In this document: positions 1-5,317 of the stretch, piece after piece
Position numbering within the stretch: the first letter of the stretch is position 1
How the letters are laid out: the number at the start of each line of letters is the position of its first letter
Assembly: GCA_027083115.1 (NCBI GenBank)
Contig: JALWQN010000051.1
Span: 1-6,512 of the forward strand
Origin: Desulfurococcales archaeon
GTDB taxonomy: Archaea; Thermoproteota; Thermoprotei_A; Sulfolobales; NBVN01
DNA length: 6,512 nucleotides
Direction: 5' to 3'
Position numbers and translations under genes: made by a program
Notes under the pieces: model-generated
Told to the model about the DNA's origin: nothing
The model's input: only the letters and a program-made list of their open reading frames with translations
Databases searched by the model: none

Positions 1-575
1 ACTGGAGAGAACCCCCCAAATCTCCTTCCCTCCCACTCCAGATAAGAAAGAAAAATATTGCCTCCAAGGATGGAGATCATTTCGGTCAGGAGACCTCCAA
101 GTATGGCTTTATGGGTTAGAGCACCTAGCACGCTATTAGCTGTCGCAAAGGCTGCGAAAGTCATTACTGAAGATATACCTAAAGCAATTAAGGGAGAGTA
201 GAAGGCAGTTAGGACCACATAAATGAATCCAGCACCTGCTAGGAGACCGGTTCCCCTAAGGCCTGTGAGCCTGAAGAAAACCAGTTCGGCAGGTAGGGAC
301 GCAATAAATATGGCTGTAGCTAACCCCAAAACTCTTTTTGCGTTAAATAGCTTCCCTAACGCTAGTGGGAGAAAAGAGAGAAAGACGGCAAACCCAATTA
401 TTAGGTATTGATCTATCGACTTGATTATTGAAGCAGGCATTAATGGGTTAGATGAGTCAATAAAGCCAACAACACCTAGCAACCCAAGAAAAAAGGCTGT
501 AAGCTTCCACCACACCGGAAGTATGAAGAGCCTCTTATAGTATTTTTGCGTGATGTCTTCAACTTCCGCGCTCAT
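1..575 (-). CDS. DUF2070-like integral membrane protein, N-terminal part (runs off left edge)
   Basis: The reading frame is open from an ATG at 575 to the window edge and gives 191 residues, with the C-terminus outside the window. About six hydrophobic segments are visible, near residues 22-40, 55-73, 81-98, 110-129, 132-150 and 156-175. A charged stretch follows (LEWEGRRFGGFSP, 179-191). A soluble N-terminus with a KYYKRLF motif (11-17) followed by a helix bundle fits the N-terminal half of archaeal DUF2070 proteins. As I recall them, these are about 600 residues long, with a cytoplasmic C-terminal half of unknown function. The assignment rests on memory of the family, because the diagnostic C-terminal region is missing. 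The start is well fixed: an in-frame TAA lies two codons upstream, at 579-581. No Shine-Dalgarno sequence precedes it, and a TATA-like element lies about 40 bp upstream, so it probably has its own promoter and a short leader. It lies 35 bp after the surface-protein gene. All six Arg codons are AGG or AGA. It could be another polytopic archaeal membrane protein. Confidence 0.6.
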   Translation of the reverse strand, partial: MSAEVEDITQKYYKRLFILPVWWKLTAFFLGLLGVVGFIDSSNPLMPASIIKSIDQYLIIGFAVFLSFLPLALGKLFNAKRVLGLATAIFIASLPAELVFFRLTGLRGTGLLAGAGFIYVVLTAFYSPLIALGISSVMTFAAFATANSVLGALTHKAILGGLLTEMISILGGNIFLSYLEWEGRRFGGFSP

Positions 576-602
576 CCTTTAGTGCCCACACCCTAAAATG
601 GG

Positions 603-623
603 GGTTAACATTATATATTAACC
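603..623. repeat. Short perfect inverted repeat over the TATA-like element
   Basis: The arms GGTTAA (603-608) and TTAACC (618-623) are perfect complements around a 9-nt A/T-only-except-one spacer. The repeat covers the stop codon of the surface-protein gene and the TATA-like core of the putative promoter. It could be an operator for a dimeric repressor or a chance palindrome in A+T-rich DNA. Six-base arms alone do not distinguish these. Confidence 0.4.
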
Positions 624-628
624 TTTTT
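611..628 (-). promoter_or_regulatory. Putative archaeal BRE/TATA promoter for the left-edge gene
   Basis: Read on the minus strand the sequence is AAAAAGGTTAATATATAA: an A-rich BRE-like stretch followed by a strong TATA-like core. The core is centred near 616, about 41 bp before the ATG at 575. Archaeal transcription normally starts about 25 bp after the TATA centre, which would give a leader of roughly 15 nt. That agrees with the lack of a Shine-Dalgarno sequence at this gene. The element overlaps the last codons and stop of the surface-protein gene. It sits inside an inverted repeat (GGTTAA at 603-608, TTAACC at 618-623). The promoter role is inferred. Confidence 0.45.
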
Positions 629-1459
629 ACGCTTAGTTATTAAAGCACCAACCAAAATTACTGCAATTAATGATAAAGCAATGATCACGTAAGCCATTAA
701 ATTCTGAATCTCTTCCTGTTTTGCGTTACTCGCTTGGGTAGGGATAACTAAATATGTCTCAACAGTTGTCAAAGTTTCATTATTTTGTGTAAGTAAATAA
801 GCCCTTATTACGTAGGTTCTAGACATAGGTGGGTTTAAGGAAAAAGTGAATGTAAAGTAGTTTGGTGTTGCGTTAAGTACCCTCTTTACTGCTAGTGTTT
901 TCCCTTCAGCATAAAGCCCTACTTTTAGCTGTGAGCTCTTTATCGTATTCCCTGAAACCCTGACTACTACCCCAATGTGGTAGATTCCGTTACTAAGCAA
1001 ATTGATTCTTGGGGTCACCGCTAATGAAGGGCTTTCCTCCAATTCAGGGAGTTCTGGAGATAACATAATTATTATTGATTCATTAACATCACGTCCAACC
1101 CTCAATGTCAAGTGATTAGAGGGAGATTGTGTTTTCCCATCAATCATTATTGACTGAATTGTGAATCCCTTAGCAGGCTTCACAATAATGCTGATTAAGC
1201 TTCCATATATGGGCTGGATCTCTACTGACTTAGTGATTTGTGAATAAGTAGTTTCGTTATTTCTTCCTTTATACTTGACTGAGATTAAGCCCTTACCTAT
1301 TATCTGGATTTTTATGGTTAACGTGTTCTGTGGCGAAGCTAGAGATACAGGAACCAGTACGTGAATAAGTATGAGCGCTAACATAAGAAGTGAAATCATT
1401 AAGTATGGATGGAGTTTAATTGAATTGATTGAAAGGGCATTAAGTATTTTATCCTTCAT
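611..1459 (-). CDS. Membrane-anchored surface protein with two beta-rich extracytoplasmic domains
   Basis: With the ATG at 1459 the product has 282 residues. A hydrophobic N-terminal segment (residues about 18-42) ends in LASP and may be a signal peptide or an anchor. A second membrane helix lies near 255-274 and is followed by a short basic tail (KRKKVNI), so the bulk is predicted outside the cell. The first outer domain (about 47-134) has the pattern of an InlB B-repeat-like beta domain: GKG, then KPAKGFTI, then the IMIDGK turn and a closing strand. The second (about 147-240) looks like an Ig or CARDB-type beta sandwich. Four N-X-S/T sequons occur (residues 68, 126, 196 and 227), consistent with archaeal surface glycosylation. 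The start was chosen because GGTG at 1466-1469 lies 6 nt upstream, as at the operon-internal permease genes. A GTG at 1468 is the alternative. The gene overlaps the TrkA-C gene by 11 nt, so the two are probably co-translated. Function is not known. Confidence 0.8.
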   Translation of the reverse strand: MKDKILNALSINSIKLHPYLMISLLMLALILIHVLVPVSLASPQNTLTIKIQIIGKGLISVKYKGRNNETTYSQITKSVEIQPIYGSLISIIVKPAKGFTIQSIMIDGKTQSPSNHLTLRVGRDVNESIIIMLSPELPELEESPSLAVTPRINLLSNGIYHIGVVVRVSGNTIKSSQLKVGLYAEGKTLAVKRVLNATPNYFTFTFSLNPPMSRTYVIRAYLLTQNNETLTTVETYLVIPTQASNAKQEEIQNLMAYVIIALSLIAVILVGALITKRKKVNI

Positions 1460-2261
1460 TCTTAGCACCTTTCTCCTTCATTAACCTCCTTTCTTCCTCT
1501 TTTTCCTCCTGTTCTCTAATCACCTGCTTAGCCATTGCTCTAGCGTGATCTAATTCTCCCTTCACCCCCTTTAGTCTTTCAGGCAACTCACTTAGAACTT
1601 CACTTGGGCCGTAACATACTAGAGTATCTCCTGCTTCTAGCTTAAGGTCTAAGCTAGGAACACCCAAATAAACTTCCTTCTCCTTACCTTTCTTATATAC
1701 TGCCAAAACCAATATGCCTTCATCCCTTAACCTAAGTTCCCTCAGTGTTTTCCCGTCGAGCCAGCTACCTGGCTTAACCTTAATCATTGATATGGAGTAG
1801 CCTTTGCTTAAACCGAGAAGTTGCTCATAGTCTAGGATTTTAATGCTTGTCCATCTGGTTAGTGCTGCCTCTATTACTTTGCTTAAGCCTTTATCTATTA
1901 GCTTAGATTTGCCGAAAAACCCAAGTACAGCTAAACCAATCGCTAACCATAAGCCGTTATAAAGCATTTCGTTTGGCGTATTGCCTACGAAGGCAAGAAC
2001 TAATGTTGCCATAGCAGACGTTAATCCTGCACTACCTAATAGCATCAGTACTCTTATTATTCTTCTCCTTACAGGATGTGAAACAACGTACTCGGACTCT
2101 GATGTAGTGAAGCCCACGCCAGAGAAGGCAGATTGTACTTGAAAGGCTGCAACATCCCTTGACAGCCCTGTCATAGTTAGCGCAACAGTACCTATTCTAA
2201 CCACAAGTATGGAGAATAGCACTACGAGCAAGAAAGTCAATAAAGGAATTATTCCGAACAC
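1449..2261 (-). CDS. Membrane protein with TrkH-like pore motif and TrkA-C (RCK-C) domain
   Basis: The 270-residue product starts with a helix (about 2-25). A short amphipathic stretch follows, carrying SAFSGVGFTTSES (about 44-56). Two more helices lie near 68-92 and 101-115. The cytoplasmic part contains a typical TrkA C-terminal domain (about 156-226). It is recognisable from IKVKPGSWLDGKTLRELRLR, a central LVLAVYKKG strand and the closing LEAGDTLVCYG. RCK-C domains bind small regulatory ligands, often cyclic di-nucleotides or ions, in K+ channels and other transporters. This layout matches a known bacterial and archaeal family, usually annotated only as a TrkA-C domain protein, whose G-x-GFTT-x-ES motif is conserved as I recall it. 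The last 35 residues are a highly charged, probably helical tail rich in Glu, Lys and Arg. The GTG at 2261 was chosen because GGAGGTGA lies 5 nt upstream; the GTG at 2270 would lie inside that ribosome-binding site. It is first in a unit with the surface-protein gene. A role in ion transport or its regulation is inferred. Confidence 0.85.
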   Translation of the reverse strand: MFGIIPLLTFLLVVLFSILVVRIGTVALTMTGLSRDVAAFQVQSAFSGVGFTTSESEYVVSHPVRRRIIRVLMLLGSAGLTSAMATLVLAFVGNTPNEMLYNGLWLAIGLAVLGFFGKSKLIDKGLSKVIEAALTRWTSIKILDYEQLLGLSKGYSISMIKVKPGSWLDGKTLRELRLRDEGILVLAVYKKGKEKEVYLGVPSLDLKLEAGDTLVCYGPSEVLSELPERLKGVKGELDHARAMAKQVIREQEEKEEERRLMKEKGAKNEG

Positions 2262-2266
2262 CCTAT

Positions 2267-2274
2267 TCACCTCC
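2267..2274 (-). promoter_or_regulatory. Strong Shine-Dalgarno sequence that fixes the start of the TrkA-C gene
   Basis: The minus strand reads GGAGGTGA, a full match to the archaeal anti-Shine-Dalgarno sequence. It sits 5 nt before the GTG at 2261 and overlaps the more upstream in-frame GTG at 2270. This makes 2261 the likely start. It also means the mRNA has a real leader, so its promoter must lie well upstream in the intergenic gap. Confidence 0.75.
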
Positions 2275-2360
2275 TATCGTGCTTGGGAATGAAATGTTTA
2301 GTCGCCTGAGTTGCTTGGCTATTATTGATCACTTAACCCCTGATGAGACTTTGCCAGCAG

Positions 2361-2375
2361 TTAATAACTTTATGA
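2361..2375 (-). promoter_or_regulatory. Weak TATA-like element, possible promoter of the TrkA-C / surface-protein unit
   Basis: On the minus strand the sequence around AAAGTTATTAAC resembles a weak TATA element. It lies about 100 bp before the GTG at 2261, which would leave a leader of roughly 75-80 nt. A leader is required by the strong ribosome-binding site at this gene. No clearly better match is visible in the 165-bp gap on this strand, but the match is poor and the call tentative. Confidence 0.2.
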
Positions 2376-2383
2376 AGCGTTCT

Positions 2384-2403
2384 AAAACTTATTAGTTCTT
2401 AAT
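2384..2403 (+). promoter_or_regulatory. TATA-like region upstream of the plus-strand gene
   Basis: Two overlapping A/T-rich candidates are present: AAAACTTATTAG (2384-2395), and TTCTTAAT around 2396-2403. The first would give a leader of about 12 nt. The second is centred about 27 bp before the ATG at 2427 and would give a leaderless message. The absence of any GGAG or GGTG before that ATG supports a leaderless or very short leader transcript in either case. The exact element cannot be decided by eye. Confidence 0.3.
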
Positions 2404-2426
2404 TCCGTTTAGCTCCCGGACTACAT

Positions 2427-3215
2427 ATGAGAGCTAAAACCTTAGTAATAGGTTTAGCGATAGTCGTTTTAGGCATAGCGTTATTAATAGCTACTTTATG
2501 GAGCGGATTAACGTTTCATGAATATACCTATACCTTGAAAGAAAACCAACCCACAACCAAAGCCCTCGCAGTCGGAGATAGGGTGTTACTTAACTGCAAT
2601 AGTGGTTACTCATGTAATGGAAGAATTGAGTCTTTAAACGATAATTTCACCATTAAGGTTGTTGGAGGACATTCACTTATGGTGCCCGAAACAGGTAATT
2701 ACTCATTAACTTGCTTAAGTGGTGTATGCGTATTCCATATTGAATCAGCAACCCTCTTAACCCTTGCCCTAAGGTATGCTGTCTCAGGGTTAGGTATATT
2801 GGCTCTTATCTTTGCTGTTATGTTATTTAAGGCCTCAATATATTCTAGGCCCGGCAGGAACTTCATTCTTGTCGGTAAACATATTGAGTGCCGGGCGAAA
2901 TCTCTAAGAAAGCATGTCTGCGTGATTAAACCAGTTAAAGGAATTGAAAGCTTGTTTAACATAGTTCTGGATTATTTCGTTAAGGAACTGAATTTAAAGA
3001 TCATAAATAGAAAAGAAAATGTTGCGATACTTAAAGGTCAACTCGGTGAGTTCTGGAAAGGAAGTGCTAGCATTACAGCCTACCAACTTAGAGACGGTAG
3101 TGTAGAGTCGGAATTCACTTTTTCGGGAATTACTGCTGAAGGAGCATTAGATCTTGAAAAACTAGCTAAAAAAATGGTTGACTTAGATAAAAAACTAAGT
3201 AGGCTTGAACGTTAA
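2427..3215 (+). CDS. Unrecognised two-helix membrane protein with four extracytoplasmic cysteines
   Basis: I do not recognise this 262-residue protein. An N-terminal membrane helix or uncleaved signal lies at about 5-25. An outer domain of about 80 residues (27-106) follows, then a second helix (about 108-133) and a cytoplasmic domain of about 125 residues. The outer domain holds four cysteines, C57, C63, C96 and C101 (spacings C-X5-C and C-X4-C), suggesting two disulfides. Two more cysteines (C155, C165) are in the inner domain. The inner domain has mixed alpha/beta character and ends in a charged helix (about 242-262). It is the only plus-strand gene here. It begins without a Shine-Dalgarno sequence and its TAA overlaps the stop of the convergent permease gene at a shared TTAA. 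Codon use looks like that of its neighbours, and nothing suggests recent transfer. It is a real gene by length, topology and placement; function is open. Confidence 0.75.
   Translation: MRAKTLVIGLAIVVLGIALLIATLWSGLTFHEYTYTLKENQPTTKALAVGDRVLLNCNSGYSCNGRIESLNDNFTIKVVGGHSLMVPETGNYSLTCLSGVCVFHIESATLLTLALRYAVSGLGILALIFAVMLFKASIYSRPGRNFILVGKHIECRAKSLRKHVCVIKPVKGIESLFNIVLDYFVKELNLKIINRKENVAILKGQLGEFWKGSASITAYQLRDGSVESEFTFSGITAEGALDLEKLAKKMVDLDKKLSRLER
3168..3200 (-). terminator. Candidate T-tract terminator of the ABC importer operon
   Basis: On the minus strand, just after the permease 2 stop at 3212-3214, there are two T runs: six Ts at 3189-3194 and seven Ts at 3168-3174. The first lies in the loop of a short perfect inverted repeat (ACTTAG at 3181-3186, CTAAGT at 3195-3200). 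Archaeal RNA polymerase terminates at T-rich tracts without needing a hairpin, so this is a credible 3' end for the operon. It lies inside the last codons of the convergent plus-strand gene, so the Lys codons there could equally explain the A runs. Confidence 0.4.
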
Positions 3216-4108
3216 ACAGTTCTTTCTTCCTTAAAATATATCTTACCGAGTTCCTTAGGTGGTGCTAATTTCCTTCTAAGTGGCGTTGCTGCGAAGGCTA
3301 CTAAAGCAACTAAAGCCGCTATGAATGGCAACATATTTGTTATGTGCGGACTTAAATAAAACTGGGCCGCTAAATAATAGCTATTATTTACTAAGCCACC
3401 AAATATTGCCGCACTAATTAAAGTTAGAAGGGGATCCCTACCTGCTGATAACGAAACAGCAAAAGCCACCCATCCATGACCCATACCTGTACCTTCTGAC
3501 CAAGATTGGGTATAAGCCAATACGAATAAGGCAGCTCCAGCACCTATTAATGCATAGCCTAAAGCACCTGCAATCAATCTCATCTTAAGGATATCTACCC
3601 CCAAAGATGATGCTGCGTACGGGTTTTCTCCAGCTGCTCTTATAGAAGCCCCTAACTTAGTTTTCTTAAGCATGTAATTAGCTAATATACCAATTACTAA
3701 GGCAGTCACTATTAATTCAATCCAAAAAGTGTTACTCATCGGATACCAAGCTGCATTAGGTGTTTGGGTCCTTATGGGGAGTCCTATCAGTGATGCCAAG
3801 CCATAGCCTACAAACATTAATGAAAGCCCTATAGCTCCATGACTTGTCGGAAATTTCGTAGTTAGATAAGCGATGAACACACCAAACAAGGCGGAAACAC
3901 ATATTGATGCAAGAAGCCCTAAGTTAGGATTAGGATAAATAACAGCTGTAGAGAAAGCTATAGCAGCCCCTAACGTGAAAACTCCATCAATAGCTAAATT
4001 CAGGACTCCCGACTTCTCAAAAATACCGTGACCGACTGCTGCCAAATAATAAGCAGTAAAAGCCGGCGCTGCACCAAGAACCAAATTTAATATTGAAGAA
4101 GATATCAT
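3212..4108 (-). CDS. ABC importer permease 2, BMP/nucleoside type (COG1079-like)
   Basis: This 298-residue integral membrane protein is the smaller of two permeases that form the channel of an ABC importer for nucleosides or related solutes. Family marks are FEKSGVLNLAIDG at 30-42, equivalent to the usual SERxGVLNLGIEGxM, and the cytoplasmic coupling segment KLGASIRAAGENPYAASSLG (151-170), followed by GALGYALIGAGAA. GHGWVAFAVSLSAGRDPL near 210-227 matches the late GxGxxAxAV...P segment. The length is normal and about eight to ten hydrophobic segments are present. The start is an ATG inside an ATGA overlap with the stop of permease 1, with GGTGG 6 nt upstream (4115-4119), so translation is probably coupled. 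The stop overlaps that of the convergent plus-strand gene. The permease class is clear. The substrate is inferred from characterised bacterial relatives such as Bacillus NupNOPQ and could be a simple sugar or another small molecule. Confidence 0.92.
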   Translation of the reverse strand: MISSSILNLVLGAAPAFTAYYLAAVGHGIFEKSGVLNLAIDGVFTLGAAIAFSTAVIYPNPNLGLLASICVSALFGVFIAYLTTKFPTSHGAIGLSLMFVGYGLASLIGLPIRTQTPNAAWYPMSNTFWIELIVTALVIGILANYMLKKTKLGASIRAAGENPYAASSLGVDILKMRLIAGALGYALIGAGAALFVLAYTQSWSEGTGMGHGWVAFAVSLSAGRDPLLTLISAAIFGGLVNNSYYLAAQFYLSPHITNMLPFIAALVALVAFAATPLRRKLAPPKELGKIYFKEERTV

Positions 4109-5316
4109 CTTTTACCACCTTTTATGAATCGGACATTATATTCTGTTAGTACCCTCAAAACAGAGAATGTAAGTAATACCATACCTATTAATGTAAATTT
4201 TATGGCAGCACCACTAATTATTATGTGGGAACCCATAACTGATGCTAGGTTAAGCTGCAATGTATTGCCTGCCTGCATTAAAGATGCAAAAATGTATGCA
4301 GATATAGGAACTGCTCTAATATCAAGCATTGCTAACCACGCTACTAAGATAGCTGTGTACCCCATGTTTTCAGTTGGGGGAGACACTATATTATCTATCT
4401 TACCTAAAAAGAAGTAATCACCAGCAAACAGAATAGCTCCTACTGTACCAGCTAATATACCACTAATAGTTAATGCCAGCAAAATATATTTTTTAGTATT
4501 TACGCCTGAAGCTAAAAGCACCTTTGGATTAGTTCCCAAGATCTTTAATCTTAAGCCGAGCGAAGTATATTTCAGAATAAACCATACTATAACAAATACA
4601 ATAATAGCTGTTGCTACCCCAACACTGGTGACTGTTGTGCCCGGAATAGGTAGTCTCGGAAAAGTTAAAGCATTATTTAATGCGTCTGTACGTCCAAATT
4701 GAGCTGCCTGAACACTTATTCCTCTCATAGGTCCAGTAACGAGTTGATTTAGCGAGTAGTAGGCTATATAGTTAAGAAGTAAAGTTGAAGCAACTTCATC
4801 AATATTCAGATATGCCCTCAAGGCTCCTGCTATAGATGCCCAAATTCCACCAGCTAAGGCTGCCACTAAAACCATGACCAAGCCAGCAATGAAGGGATTC
4901 CAAGTCAATATAGAAACTACGCCGTATGTTGAGTCAAGTATCTGCGCACCTGGCATACTGGCATACTTTGATAGTTCATTAAGAGGTACCTTGATTGAGT
5001 GAGCAGCTACAAAGACACCAATATAAGCAGAAAACACCATGCCCCAAACTATTTGCCCCTCAGCACCAATGTTCCATATGGATCCTGTGAAAGAAAACAC
5101 CAAAGCAGCTCCAATAATTGTCAACATTATGAAAATCCTTAACATTTGGGGAGCTACAAATCCCCCAACCAAGGTACTATAAAACATCTCAGGGGGGACA
5201 CCAACAGCAAAAAGAATTAGTTGAGAAATTACTATGCCTATTACTAGAGAAAGCAAAGGAATTAAGATACCTCCATACCTTAAAGGTTTTATACGCCTAG
5301 TTACAACCATTCTCAA
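4105..5316 (-). CDS. ABC importer permease 1, BMP/nucleoside type (COG4603-like)
   Basis: This 403-residue integral membrane protein is the larger permease partner. Diagnostic segments are FSFTGSIWNIGAEGQ (74-88), the RAYLNIDEVASTLLLNYIA helix (167-185) and the coupling segment SLGLRLKILGTNPK (252-265) leading into SGILAG. GYTAILVAWLAMLD (319-332) corresponds to the usual GFDGIAVALLG region. The product is slightly longer than typical members. The excess lies partly in a polar outer loop near residues 105-139, which I do not recall from relatives. The start is a TTG at 5316, chosen because GGTGA (5323-5327) lies 6 nt upstream, matching the spacing at permease 2. An ATG two codons further in (5310) is the alternative. 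There is a 1-nt gap from the ATPase stop and a 4-nt overlap with permease 2, so the genes form one operon. The family is certain and the substrate is not. Confidence 0.92.
   Translation of the reverse strand: MRMVVTRRIKPLRYGGILIPLLSLVIGIVISQLILFAVGVPPEMFYSTLVGGFVAPQMLRIFIMLTIIGAALVFSFTGSIWNIGAEGQIVWGMVFSAYIGVFVAAHSIKVPLNELSKYASMPGAQILDSTYGVVSILTWNPFIAGLVMVLVAALAGGIWASIAGALRAYLNIDEVASTLLLNYIAYYSLNQLVTGPMRGISVQAAQFGRTDALNNALTFPRLPIPGTTVTSVGVATAIIVFVIVWFILKYTSLGLRLKILGTNPKVLLASGVNTKKYILLALTISGILAGTVGAILFAGDYFFLGKIDNIVSPPTENMGYTAILVAWLAMLDIRAVPISAYIFASLMQAGNTLQLNLASVMGSHIIISGAAIKFTLIGMVLLTFSVLRVLTEYNVRFIKGGKR
4115..4119 (-). promoter_or_regulatory. Shine-Dalgarno sequence of permease 2
   Basis: GGTGG on the minus strand lies 6 nt before the ATG at 4108, within the last Gly codons of permease 1. 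It supports coupled reinitiation at the ATGA overlap. Confidence 0.65.
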
Positions 5317-5317
5317 T

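Noticed and set aside
223..411. Plus-strand open frame of 62 codons
   Set aside because: It lies wholly antisense to the left-edge membrane-protein gene, has no ribosome-binding site or promoter of note, and its product is a low-complexity basic sequence.
1457..1468. GTG at 1466-1468 as start of the surface protein
   Set aside because: It overlaps the GGTG that lies 6 nt before the ATG at 1459, and the ATG fits the spacing seen at the other operon-internal genes; not fully excluded.
611..2261. Complete Trk/Ktr K+ uptake system
   Set aside because: No four-repeat TrkH/KtrB transporter and no Rossmann-type TrkA-N domain are present; only an RCK-C domain and a single pore-like motif are seen.
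2259..2270. GTG at 2268-2270 as start of the TrkA-C protein
   Set aside because: This GTG is part of the GGAGGTGA ribosome-binding site, which is ideally spaced for the GTG at 2261.
2287..2345. Possible C/D box small RNA in the gap (CTGA near 2306, CTGATGA at 2339)
   Set aside because: The C-like box starts with C instead of a purine, the boxes are in the wrong order, and no CTGA follows to close the RNA.
2699..2962. Minus-strand open frame of 87 codons
   Set aside because: It is fully inside the plus-strand 262-residue gene, which has coherent membrane topology; the antisense product has none.
3220..3233. Pyrimidine-rich stretch as terminator of the plus-strand gene
   Set aside because: It has no run of five or more Ts on the plus strand and lies in permease 2 coding sequence.
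4124..4417. Plus-strand open frame of 97 codons
   Set aside because: It is antisense to permease 1, whose family motifs are clear across this stretch.
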